Below are positions 1-7,004 of a DNA stretch of 12,601 nucleotides, one piece after another. Position 1 is the first letter of the stretch. Every line of letters starts with the position of its first letter. The notes under the pieces were generated by a model, which was not told where the DNA came from, searched no databases, and was given only the letters and a program-made list of their open reading frames with translations. Source of the stretch: JADFOB01 sp964651325 (GTDB lineage Bacteria > Planctomycetota > Phycisphaerae > UBA1845); assembly GCA_964651325.1 (NCBI GenBank), contig CAZYXP010000105.1, positions 1 through 12,601 on the forward strand, given 5' to 3'. The position numbers were made by a program, and so were the translations under genes.

Positions 1-1026
1 CCGGCCGCCGGTGAGGGGTCGCAAACCTTGTTCAAAGTGGATTACTTCGGCGAGCCTGTGTACCTCGCGCAGACAGGCCAGCTTTATGTCGAAGCGGCCT
101 GCATGGCCCACGGCAAGGTTTATTGCTTTGGCCCGACCTTTCGGGCGGAAAAAAGCAAGACCCGCCGGCACCTAACCGAATTCTGGATGGTCGAGCCCGA
201 GATCGCCTATGCGGACCTTGATGATGTCATTGGCCTGGCGGAGGATTTCATCAGCTCGATCGTGCAGCGCGTGCTGGCAGACCATCGGGAGGATCTTGTG
301 GAATTGGGACGGGATGTGGCCGCGCTGGAAGCCATCAAGGCGCCCTTCGTTCGATTGACGTATTCCGAGGCAGCCGACTTGCTCCGCGGGCCGAAGGCCA
401 AGGAGCTTCTCGAAAACGACTTGCGGGAGAAGCAGGCTCAAGTCGAGGAGCTGGCCGGCCGCATCGAAACGCTGGAAGCCACAGCCAAGGGGGGTGGCAA
501 GCAGTGGCAAAAAGATAAGGCAGCGGCCGAGCTGATGGATGCCCGCGAGCAGCGTTCCGATCTCGTGGAGCAGATTCGCAACATTCCCCACCACATGGAA
601 TTGGCCGCTAAGTTCGAATGGGGCAGCGATCTGGGCGGATCCGACGAGACGATCATCTCGCGCCTTCACGATCGACCGACATTCGTGACACACTACCCGC
701 GATCGGTCAAAGCCTTCTACATGCGTCAGGATCGCGATGATGCTCGCTTGGTGGAAAACTTCGACTTGCTTGCTCCGCAAGGCTTCGGAGAGATCATCGG
801 CGGCAGCGCACGCGAGGAGGATCTGGACCGAATCGTGACGCGCATCAAAGAAGAACGTCTGCCGCAGAAAGACTACGAATGGTACTTAGATTTGCGTCGC
901 TACGGCAGCGTGCCGCACGGCGGGTTTGGGCTCGGCGTCGAGCGGACGATCGCGTGGATTTGCGGCCTCAAGCACATCCGGGAAACGATCCCGTTCCCGC
1001 GCATGATGGGCAAATTCTATCCGTAG
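1..1026 (+). CDS. asnS: Asparaginyl-tRNA synthetase, C-terminal part (5' truncated by window edge)
   Basis: Cytoplasmic class II aminoacyl-tRNA synthetase that charges tRNA-Asn. The frame is open from base 1, so the true start lies upstream; 341 residues are visible. Class II motif 2 is seen as FGPTFRAEKSKTRRHLTEF (about nt 127-183), followed by WMVEPE. Motif 3 is GGFGLGVER (nt 919-945), and the protein ends in the family-typical IPFPR segment. The order TYSEA, then EWG-DL, then FVTHYP, then FYMR, then FGEIIGGS-REE is that of AsnRS rather than AspRS. Oddity: between the TYSEA segment and the EWGSDL segment there is an extra stretch of about 65-75 charged residues (roughly nt 391-597) with coiled-coil character, which the AsnRS sequences I recall lack. 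The stop is TAG. The gene converges on the Clp N-domain gene with 74 nt between the stops. Identity is secure; the role of the insertion is unknown. Confidence 0.95.
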   Translation, partial: PAAGEGSQTLFKVDYFGEPVYLAQTGQLYVEAACMAHGKVYCFGPTFRAEKSKTRRHLTEFWMVEPEIAYADLDDVIGLAEDFISSIVQRVLADHREDLVELGRDVAALEAIKAPFVRLTYSEAADLLRGPKAKELLENDLREKQAQVEELAGRIETLEATAKGGGKQWQKDKAAAELMDAREQRSDLVEQIRNIPHHMELAAKFEWGSDLGGSDETIISRLHDRPTFVTHYPRSVKAFYMRQDRDDARLVENFDLLAPQGFGEIIGGSAREEDLDRIVTRIKEERLPQKDYEWYLDLRRYGSVPHGGFGLGVERTIAWICGLKHIRETIPFPRMMGKFYP

Positions 1027-1100
1027 TTGAAGAAGCCGTCAGCTATCAGCCAGAGGCTCACGGCCGCTACCCCATTTCGCGGCGGTCTCTTCTGTAACCG

Positions 1101-1541
1101 CTATCCGCTTGTGAGGGCCAGCACATCCGATTTGGCGTCTTGATGGGTTAGCCCGAGGGCCTTGAGTGCTTTCTGTGCGACGCTTCCTTTTTCTTTTAGC
1201 AACGCGAGGAGAATATGCTCGGTGCAAACTTCGTTGGATTCGAGTTGGCGGCACTGTTCGATGGCGGTCGCCATCACGTTTCGATAGTGCGGGGTACCCG
1301 GCAGGCGTCCGAACACCCAGGTTTCTTCGAGTTGCTTCTTAACCAGGTTCTCGATTTCTTCAATCAGATTTCCGTTGGTGATCCCGCGCCTGATCAACAC
1401 GGCCGCCCCGATACCGGTACTCTCTCGCTGGATGGCCAGCAGGAGGTGTTCGGTTCCCACGAATTCAAGATCGAACTCTCGCGCAATCTCGTTGGCAATC
1501 TTGAAGACTCTTGCCACTCGCTCACTCGACTTGGGTAGCAT
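1101..1541 (-). CDS. Stand-alone Clp N-terminal domain protein
   Basis: 146-residue protein consisting only of two Clp N-domain repeats. Repeat 1 (about residues 1-70) carries EFVGTEHLLLAI and GIGAAVL; repeat 2 (about 77-146) carries EVCTEHILLALL and GSVAQKAL. These match the N-domain of ClpC/ClpA, which in the full-length unfoldases binds adaptors and substrates. No AAA+ module (Walker A/B) follows: the frame ends in TAG directly after repeat 2, so the protein cannot unfold substrates itself. It might act as an adaptor, a decoy or a regulator of a Clp machine encoded elsewhere; that is inference. The ATG start fits the normal N-terminus of the domain, but the ribosome binding site is weak (a GAG or GGGGG run just upstream). 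It could be a remnant of clpC, though the clean full-length domain and proper stop argue for a real small gene. Single-gene unit, convergent with asnS. Confidence 0.85.
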   Translation of the reverse strand: MLPKSSERVARVFKIANEIAREFDLEFVGTEHLLLAIQRESTGIGAAVLIRRGITNGNLIEEIENLVKKQLEETWVFGRLPGTPHYRNVMATAIEQCRQLESNEVCTEHILLALLKEKGSVAQKALKALGLTHQDAKSDVLALTSG

Positions 1542-2017
1542 TCACTCGGCCCCCGGCACAGCACAACCCATAGCAGCATGCAAAAGCGCGCAGCCACCAT
1601 GGCCACCGTTTTGCCAAACCGTCGTTTCGGCGCTAGCCTAGTCAAGCATTCTTATCGCGATCACGACGGTGCGCCCCCCATGGTACCCCAACGGCAACCC
1701 GGTCACAACTTCCAAGGGCGCCGGCGCGGCTGCCGGGGGTCGTGACGTTGCCGGCGGGATGGATGCACCAAGTCAGAGCCGCAGGCGCTAGCCGGCGGAC
1801 CCCGGGGGCCGACAATCTCCCGATTGCCCTGTCTCGGGTCCCATCCGGTCCGGCCGATGAGGAGATGAGCGAACCGAGTATCGTGCACGGTTGAGTTTAG
1901 CCGGCCTTGCCCCCGGTTTAGCTCAAGCTGCCATGAAACGCAGGTTCGCGGCGTGCTCGCCCGCCGAAGGGGTTAGGTGGCTCATGTCCAAGGGCTTGAC
2001 ATTGCATGCCAATGCGC
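1542..2017. other. Intergenic region with strong GC-rich secondary structure, no gene recognised
   Basis: About 550 bp separate the divergent Clp N-domain and Rrf2 genes. No open frame here looks like a protein. Visible structure: a 7-bp inverted repeat CGCCGGC (1719-1725) / GCCGGCG (1750-1756), and a compact stem-loop with GGACCC (1797-1802) pairing GGGTCC (1836-1841) around an inner hairpin CAATC-tccc-GATTG (1813-1826). These could be part of an unrecognised structured RNA or merely GC-rich palindromes. I see no tRNA, riboswitch or mobile element that I can name. Confidence 0.35.
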
Positions 2018-2046
2018 TTGGCGCGCGTTCAGTTTGCCCATATAGT
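2018..2046 (+). promoter_or_regulatory. Predicted sigma70-type promoter for the Rrf2 gene
   Basis: A -35 box TTGGCG (2018-2023, 4/6 to consensus) and a -10 box TATAGT (2041-2046, 5/6) are separated by exactly 17 bp. Transcription would start near 2053, giving a leader of about 40 nt before the ATG at 2092. The AT-rich stretch 2041-2070 is the natural place for an operator if the Rrf2 protein autoregulates, but I see no clear palindrome there. A second TTGACA (1996-2001) has no -10 box at usable spacing. Confidence 0.45.
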
Positions 2047-2091
2047 TATATCGCAATACCTACGATTTTTTGACGCCGGAGTGGTTGACCC

Positions 2092-2646
2092 ATGTTGAAT
2101 AGAACGGGTGAGTACGCCCTCAAGGCCACGGTCTACATAACCCAGACGGAAGACGATTGGCCCGTATCCGGGCCGCGGATCGCGCGGCACACAAGTATCC
2201 CCGCGAAGTACCTTTCGATGGTGCTCGGCACCCTCGTTCGGCGAGGCATTCTTGATGCGACTCGGGGAAAAAAAGGCGGGTTCCGCTTCAAGCAAAGCCC
2301 CGATCGGGTTCGATTGCTTGACATCGTCGCGCCGTTTGATCCGCAATTCTCCGACACCCAAAAGCCGTGCCCGTTTGGCAACACGATCTGCAACGATGCC
2401 AACCCTTGCGGTGGGCACAAGAGCTACAAGCGCATTACGGAAGGCTTTCTTGCGTTTTTGACAAGGACTTCGATTGCCAAAGTAGCCAACGCGCCCGGCA
2501 CCGCGCGCCACGCCCCCAGGTCCAAGACTACCAAGTTAGCAACAAAGAAGCAGGCCGCATCCAAGAAAGCTAAGAAAAGCAAGAAGAGCAAGAAGGCCAA
2601 GAAGGCTAAGAAGACCAAGAAGAGTGCGCGGGGTCGGAAGGCCTAG
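2092..2646 (+). CDS. Rrf2-family transcriptional regulator with Cys cluster and lysine-rich tail
   Basis: 184 residues. Residues 1-80 are a typical Rrf2 winged helix-turn-helix: LNRTGEYALKA at the start, ISIP/TSIPAKYLSMVL recognition region (about 35-46), and GKKGGFRF (59-66) for the wing. Cys93, Cys100 and Cys106 lie where IscR/NsrR/RsrR-type members bind a [2Fe-2S] or [4Fe-4S] cluster, so redox, iron-sulfur or NO sensing is plausible. The spacing (C-x6-C-x5-C) is close to but not identical with IscR. From about residue 140 the chain turns into a basic tail with seven consecutive KK(A/S/T)-type triplets (157-177), like histone H1 or AlgP-type tails, which should add sequence-independent DNA binding. 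GGAG (2078-2081) sits 10 nt before the ATG. Stop TAG. No operon partner: the next gene starts about 550 bp downstream. Family assignment is firm; the target genes and cluster are inferred. Confidence 0.9.
   Translation: MLNRTGEYALKATVYITQTEDDWPVSGPRIARHTSIPAKYLSMVLGTLVRRGILDATRGKKGGFRFKQSPDRVRLLDIVAPFDPQFSDTQKPCPFGNTICNDANPCGGHKSYKRITEGFLAFLTRTSIAKVANAPGTARHAPRSKTTKLATKKQAASKKAKKSKKSKKAKKAKKTKKSARGRKA
2560..2622 (+). repeat. Coding 9-nt tandem repeat (seven xKK units) in the Rrf2 tail
   Basis: Seven 9-nt units encode Ser/Ala/Thr-Lys-Lys triplets at residues 157-177, with synonymous variation (gcc/gct, agc, aag/aaa). The DNA is strongly purine-rich on the coding strand. Such tracts can expand or contract by slippage, and a change by whole 9-nt units would alter tail length without a frameshift. 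Confidence 0.8.
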
Positions 2647-3197
2647 TTGTACACGCGCGAATACTGGCCGCTGCGGGTTTGGAAGCTTCGGTGCAGTTCT
2701 TGCTCCAACCTACTGAAAGGCTGATCTACAGTAGTTGTGGGTCCGCCTCACCCGGCCCACGGTCACGGAACGATCCACCGAATCGATCCTGTAAGGGTCG
2801 GCTTGACGTCGCGGTGCGGAACCCCGCAGTGAAAAATGACCCATACGGGGCCGGAGGGGAAGCGCCGGCGCCCCGGGGGCGGCGCTTCGCTTGCCCCCGG
2901 CTACTATAGGGTAGGCTTTCAGCCTGCTAACGCACAGCCGCCGATTCTGTCACGGATCCGTTACTCGGCGGTCTACTCCGGCCGGGCGGCGATCTGTGTC
3001 TCCTAAACATCACTGAGCTTCGCTCCGTGTGATCGAGCGTGCTTCGTTGGCCGAAATATGGTTCGACGTTGCATAATACCTACCCAAGAAACAGGTTGTA
3101 TGCGGCGTCTTGGGTGATTCTCTCGCAGATGGCAAGATGTGTTAGCATGGGTCTATTGGGTAAACAGGGTGGGCGACGAACTGGGGGCGACGAGCGG
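2647..3197. other. Intergenic region with palindromes, no gene recognised
   Basis: About 550 bp between the Rrf2 gene and the FG-GAP gene. It contains an inverted repeat CTACTG (2710-2715) / CAGTAG (2729-2734), extended by three more pairs across a bulge (2706-2737); this may be the Rrf2 transcript end but lacks a T-run. It also holds the GC-rich hairpin listed separately at 2859-2888, and a small hairpin AGGCT-ttc-AGCCT around 2912-2925. No convincing promoter for the downstream gene was found: TTGGCC and CATAAT upstream of 3080 are 19 bp apart, which is marginal. Short open frames here show no recognisable protein. Confidence 0.4.
2859..2888. repeat. GC-rich 8-bp inverted repeat (hairpin)
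   Basis: GAAGCGCC (2859-2866) is perfectly complementary to GGCGCTTC (2881-2888). The 14-nt loop is itself a run of C followed by a run of G and can extend the stem. No T-run follows on either strand, so an intrinsic terminator is unlikely. It resembles REP-like intergenic palindromes, with a second small hairpin close by (AGGCT-ttc-AGCCT). Confidence 0.5.
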
Positions 3198-5042
3198 ATG
3201 AACGGACCCAGACGGTTGGACAAGCGGCGACGGCTCCTTGCTAAGTGGGGCTGGTTGAGCCTGTTGGGTTCCGTGGCCGTGGTGGGCATCATCATGGCTG
3301 TGAGTCAGCCGGCCGACCAGGCCGTTCCGGCGGCCGGTGCCGACATGGAAAGCTTGACCAGCGTATTGTCCAAGTCAGTCAAGCCTGAAACCGTTCCCAT
3401 TTCGTTCGCGGACGTCACGGATCAGATGGGCATGAAATTTCGCCATTTCCCCGCGACGCGCGCATCGGTGTTGCCTGAAGACATGGGTTCGGGGATCGCG
3501 GTGGGCGATTTCGACGGCGACGGGTTTGATGACGTGTTCTTCGTCAATTGTGCGGGCAACGCCGTACCCGGCGCGGCGCTCGATCGGATCAACGGCCGGT
3601 CGCGGCTCTACCGCAATGACGCAGGGGGCCGATTCGTTGACGTTACCGGCCAGACGGGCGTGGGGTTTGTCGGTTATGGGATGGGGGCCTCGTGGGGCGA
3701 TTACGACAGCGACGGCGATCTCGATCTCTATGTGACCGCCTTCGGCGCGAACGCGCTCTACGAGAACAACGGCGATGGTACGTTTGTTGATGTCACGCAT
3801 CAGGCGGGGGTTCAGGATGAACGATTCAGCGCCGGTAGCTCCTGGGCGGATTACGATCGCGACGGCGATCTCGATCTCTACGTATGCAACTATGTGGCGT
3901 TCGTGTATCGGGAAAAAGATCGGGACATCGCCGAGCGCCAGTATTCGACAGAGCAACCCTACACGCTGAATCCATCCGCCTACCTGCCACAGACGAATGC
4001 GCTGTTTCGAAACAATGGGGATAAGACGTTTACCGAGGTCGCCAAGGAGGCCGGATTGGAGGATTCCGGCGGCCGAAGCCTGTCGGCGAGCTGGGTCGAT
4101 CTCAACGGCGATGGTTGGGCGGATCTCTACGTCGCCAACGACGTATCCAACAACGGTGTCTACCGAAACAAACGTGACGGAACCTTTGCGGATGTCGGCG
4201 CGGCGTCGCTGGCCGCGGATTATCGCGGCGCGATGGGGATTGCCGCGGCGGATATCGACGACGACGGGGATCAAGATCTCTTGGTCACGCATTGGATCGC
4301 GCAGGAGAATGCGCTTTATCGAAACATGACGCACGATCGCTTGCTCGGCGACAGCGAGGGGGGGCGGCTGTGGTTCATGGACGAGGGAGACACGCTGGGG
4401 TTCGGGCAGGTGGCGCTGGATATGGTTGGCTGGGCGACTGGTTTTTGTGATTTTGACAACGACGGACGCCGCGATCTCTGGCTGGTCAACGGCAGTACGC
4501 TCGAGCGTGCGGCCGACCACAGCCAACTGGTCGCGCAACGGTCCTTCATGATGTGGAATCGGGGTGACGACGGATTCGTCGATGTAGCCGGCGCTTCGGC
4601 ACCGGCGCTCGATTCGCCGTTTGTCGGGCGCGGCGGCGCGCAGGCCGATCTTGATCACGACGGACGCGTAGACTTGATCCTTGGCGTGCATGGTGGCCGG
4701 CCCATTGTTTTGAGAAACGAGTCGGCGGGTTCTGGCAACTTCTTGCGAATCCGGCTTCGCCAAAGCGGCGGCAACACGTTCGCGTTGGGGGCGAGGGTGG
4801 CCGTTGCCGCTCAAGGCCGCACTCAGGTCGCCCAGATGGGGGCGAGTTCCTCGTACCTTTCACAAGATGAGCTAACGCTCCATTTCGGACTGGGCGACGC
4901 CCCAATCATCGACTCTGTGTCGATCATGTGGCCCGACGGCAAGGAGGAGACCCATCGGGATATCGAGGTCAATCACGTACTTGAGCTCAAGCACGAGGCG
5001 ACCTATCCATTCCACGAATCATTCGGAACTGCGCCGGAGTAG
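3198..5042 (+). CDS. Secreted or membrane-anchored FG-GAP repeat / ASPIC-UnbV domain protein
   Basis: 614 residues from the ATG at 3198. The N-terminus is basic (MNGPRRLDKRRRLLAKW) and followed by one hydrophobic segment (about 17-36), read as a signal peptide or anchor. Seven FG-GAP/VCBS-type repeats follow, each with a calcium-binding DxDxDG-like loop: DFDGDGFDD, DYDSDGDLD, DYDRDGDLD, DLNGDGWAD, DIDDDGDQD, DFDNDGRRD, DLDHDGRVD. They should fold as a beta-propeller. The last about 90 residues are an ASPIC/UnbV domain (GNFLRIRLRQSGG, then GASSSYLSQDELTLHFGLG, then SIMWPDGKEE), as in CRTAC1-like proteins. Function is likely extracellular adhesion or binding; no enzyme activity is evident. Start choice: in-frame ATGs at 3039, 3129 and 3147 exist, but only the 3198 start gives a compact signal sequence. 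The Shine-Dalgarno is weak (GAG at 3192-3194). Stop TAG. A 479-codon open frame on the opposite strand is a by-product of the repeated Asp/Gly codons. Confidence 0.9.
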   Translation: MNGPRRLDKRRRLLAKWGWLSLLGSVAVVGIIMAVSQPADQAVPAAGADMESLTSVLSKSVKPETVPISFADVTDQMGMKFRHFPATRASVLPEDMGSGIAVGDFDGDGFDDVFFVNCAGNAVPGAALDRINGRSRLYRNDAGGRFVDVTGQTGVGFVGYGMGASWGDYDSDGDLDLYVTAFGANALYENNGDGTFVDVTHQAGVQDERFSAGSSWADYDRDGDLDLYVCNYVAFVYREKDRDIAERQYSTEQPYTLNPSAYLPQTNALFRNNGDKTFTEVAKEAGLEDSGGRSLSASWVDLNGDGWADLYVANDVSNNGVYRNKRDGTFADVGAASLAADYRGAMGIAAADIDDDGDQDLLVTHWIAQENALYRNMTHDRLLGDSEGGRLWFMDEGDTLGFGQVALDMVGWATGFCDFDNDGRRDLWLVNGSTLERAADHSQLVAQRSFMMWNRGDDGFVDVAGASAPALDSPFVGRGGAQADLDHDGRVDLILGVHGGRPIVLRNESAGSGNFLRIRLRQSGGNTFALGARVAVAAQGRTQVAQMGASSSYLSQDELTLHFGLGDAPIIDSVSIMWPDGKEETHRDIEVNHVLELKHEATYPFHESFGTAPE

Positions 5043-5109
5043 GGGCGTAGGGAACAAGCGCGACCGGGGTGCGTCTTTTTGCGCCGAGCGGCCCGTGTAG
5101 CACAGCGGC

Positions 5110-5209
5110 NNNNNNNNNNNNNNNNNNNNNNNNNNNNNNNNNNNNNNNNNNNNNNNNNNNNNNNNNNNNNNNNNNNNNNNNNNNNNNNNNNNNNNNNNNN
5201 NNNNNNNNN
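5110..5209. other. Scaffold gap (100 N)
   Basis: Exactly 100 undetermined bases, the conventional length for a gap of unknown size. It lies in the convergent region between the stops of the FG-GAP gene (5042) and the dockerin-type gene (5313). The real distance and any small gene or repeat inside are unknown. Bases on both sides are palindromic and share TGTAGC-CAGC-like sequence in opposite orientation. Confidence 0.98.
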
Positions 5210-5227
5210 GGCTGGCAAGTGCAGTCA

Positions 5228-5247
5228 CCCAGCCGAGGGCGGCTGGG
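5228..5247. repeat. 8-bp perfect hairpin beside the scaffold gap
   Basis: CCCAGCCG (5228-5235), loop aggg, CGGCTGGG (5240-5247). On the minus strand it follows the dockerin-type gene by about 65 nt and could serve as a transcript end, but no T-run follows. Read on the minus strand the sequence begins TGTAGCCCAGCC, matching TGTAGCACAGC on the plus strand just left of the gap (5095-5105). This suggests inverted copies of one dispersed repeat. Confidence 0.6.
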
Positions 5248-5310
5248 CTACAGGTTTACCTTAGGTTGCGGTGCGTCAGATTGGGCACCCTCGCGGGCGT
5301 ACACAAGCGT

Positions 5311-6708
5311 CTATTGTTCCTCGCCGCTGAACGCCAGCTGGAACATGGCGAAATCGCGCAGGTCCACGAAGCCATTGCTGTCGAAGTCGTTGCAGTTGCA
5401 CTCAGGGAAACCTTCGATGTCCGGGCCGCGATGGCAGAGTTCAAACCACAGGAGGCCGCTGGGCACGATGCTGCATTCTGGATAGCACTCCGGCGACAGC
5501 AAGCAGAAATCCTTGGGCACCGCCGCGATGGCCGTCATCGAATCCGGGCTTCCGGGTAGAAACAAACCCAGTGTGACTTCACCATCGGTGGGCGCGGTAT
5601 CCGCGTCGAACCAATAGTTGTAGAGCGTTCCCCATCGAAGGGCGTTGGCGTCAGCATTTTCGGCAAACGATGCGGCTGCCCACTGGACCTCTTGACCTGT
5701 AACCGTCGCCGTCCAGTCGGTGGTGTCGAACGGCTCTCCACTATGGGAATCCACGTCGTGAAAGCCGACGTTGGTGACAGTCACCAAGGGAGGAATCGGC
5801 ACGGAAAACCCGGAGGCGGAACGATGGCAGTTCATGTTGTAGATCGCGTATTCGTAGTGCCAGGTTCCGTCGCCATTGTCTGAGGTCTTGAACGCCAGGA
5901 TCAGCCGCCCGTCATCGGGCACATCCACATTGGTGAAGTTGACAGACGGGTCGCTGGTTTTCCACACGGAGACCGCCGGCTTCTTGCGAATGGTCTGGCC
6001 TGTGGTGTTCATCACCCACCCGTTCTCGTCGTGCGCACCGACGAGGGCCGGGCGGTAGGAGACGTTGTTGAATTGATTGCCCGTACCCGCTTCACTGGGT
6101 GTGATGTATTGTACCTCGACGAAATACTGTGCGTCTGGGTTGAGCGCCGGGTCGAGATCCGCTTCGTGTACCTGAAGCCGTTTGTATATAGCGTCACCAC
6201 CTTGGCCTTGCCAAGTGTAGGGGTACTGAAAATCACCCGTGAACGGGTTGATATCTGAGCGAGGCCCGAGCCGCGATTGGGATCCGTTGGTGCCGGCGTC
6301 ATAGGGGTCCGAACAGCCGGGGCCAAGCATCTGGAAGGAATTGGGGTTGTCGCAGAAGCAGCACGTCGTGTTGGCCGCTGCGCCGAACGTGTGTTTGACC
6401 CAACCCATGCCAATTTGCTCGATCCGACCCTGTTTGACGCGGTACATGTTCTGGGCGATGATCGGATGTTGCGTCGAATGCTCGATGAAGGGGATGCCGG
6501 TATCCCCGAAGTTGCAGGAATCGGTGGACATGGAGTAACCCGTGATGCCATTCACGGTGCCCCACTTCCAGAGCATCGGGATTTCCCCCACCACGATGTC
6601 CGGACCGACGCTTGGACTGAAGCACTCCGCGAGTGCCACCGGCGTGCCAACATGCACCGAGAACGTGGCGACGGCGACCAACATCGCGCGGCGAATCGAA
6701 ACGGTCAT
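5311..6708 (-). CDS. Secreted protein of unknown function with C-terminal dockerin-like EF-hand repeat
   Basis: 465 residues. Residues 1-27 are a classical Sec signal peptide (MTVSIRRAMLVAVATFSV..., cleavage likely after ALA-27). The long middle part is rich in Cys, Asn, Trp and Gly (for example NTTCCFCDNPN near residue 115) and in predicted beta strands; I do not recognise a family. The last 30 residues contain one calcium-binding repeat, DFDSNGFVDLRDFAMFQLAF, the dockerin-type EF-hand tail seen on many exported planctomycete proteins and thought to serve attachment or sorting. True cellulosomal dockerins carry two repeats; only one is visible here. A good ribosome binding site (AAAGGA, minus strand of 6715-6720) lies 6 nt before the ATG. 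Stop TAG. Divergent from the selenoprotein gene with a 296-bp shared upstream region. Existence and export are well supported; function is unknown. Confidence 0.85.
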   Translation of the reverse strand: MTVSIRRAMLVAVATFSVHVGTPVALAECFSPSVGPDIVVGEIPMLWKWGTVNGITGYSMSTDSCNFGDTGIPFIEHSTQHPIIAQNMYRVKQGRIEQIGMGWVKHTFGAAANTTCCFCDNPNSFQMLGPGCSDPYDAGTNGSQSRLGPRSDINPFTGDFQYPYTWQGQGGDAIYKRLQVHEADLDPALNPDAQYFVEVQYITPSEAGTGNQFNNVSYRPALVGAHDENGWVMNTTGQTIRKKPAVSVWKTSDPSVNFTNVDVPDDGRLILAFKTSDNGDGTWHYEYAIYNMNCHRSASGFSVPIPPLVTVTNVGFHDVDSHSGEPFDTTDWTATVTGQEVQWAAASFAENADANALRWGTLYNYWFDADTAPTDGEVTLGLFLPGSPDSMTAIAAVPKDFCLLSPECYPECSIVPSGLLWFELCHRGPDIEGFPECNCNDFDSNGFVDLRDFAMFQLAFSGEEQ

Positions 6709-6881
6709 GCGTGGTCCTTTCTGTCAACCAAACAAAAGCACAATGATAGCGCGATTCTACCAAATCTCCATTTGTATGCAGTTGTGGTTACTTGTCGGCG
6801 TTCGCGGTCGCCGATGCCGGATGGTTGCCCATACTAGGCGTCTTGACGCGTTTCTCGCGCAAGCAGCCCTTTCGCCCCGAA

Positions 6882-6908
6882 CCCTTCGCGCTGTTTTCGC
6901 GCGAAGGG
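6882..6908. repeat. 10-bp perfect inverted repeat upstream of the selenoprotein promoter
   Basis: CCCTTCGCGC (6882-6891) pairs perfectly with GCGCGAAGGG (6899-6908) around a 7-nt loop. It sits between the divergent dockerin-type and selenoprotein genes and ends 3 bp before the proposed -35 box at 6912. No plus-strand gene ends upstream, so it is unlikely to be a terminator. An operator-like site or a cruciform-forming element are the options. Confidence 0.6.
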
Positions 6909-6911
6909 GTA

Positions 6912-6939
6912 TTGATTCCACGCGCCCGTTGATGATACT
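6912..6939 (+). promoter_or_regulatory. Predicted promoter of the selenoprotein gene
   Basis: A -35 box TTGATT (6912-6917, 4/6) and a -10 box GATACT (6934-6939, 4/6) have 16-bp spacing. The predicted start near 6946 gives a leader of about 60 nt before the ATG at 7005. Moderate match only. It lies directly next to the 10-bp inverted repeat at 6882-6908. Confidence 0.35.
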
Positions 6940-7004
6940 TTGCACTCAAAAGGGTGAGCGTGCGGCGCCGGGCCGCATCCAAGTGGTTTTTTGGGAGTGT
7001 CATA

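Noticed and set aside
879..1097. Short plus-strand frame overlapping the end of asnS, and similar 60-110-codon frames throughout
   Set aside because: Arg/Ala/Pro-rich out-of-frame shadows typical of GC-rich coding DNA, without ribosome binding sites or recognisable domains.
1823..1859. Fragments recalling a c-di-GMP riboswitch (ACAGGGCAA on the minus strand) and a hammerhead core (CCGATGAG)
   Set aside because: The rest of either consensus is missing, the hammerhead core has C in place of the essential U, and neither sits in a sensible leader.
2827..2843. GTGAAAAATGACCCA, reminiscent of IS21-type terminal repeats
   Set aside because: Only one short copy, with no transposase, no second end and no target duplication nearby.
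3375..4814. Long open frame on the minus strand opposite the FG-GAP gene (479 codons)
   Set aside because: It is antisense to a clearly recognised protein; its Ile/Val/Arg-rich repeats are the complement of repeated Asp-Gly codons, and it has no family features.
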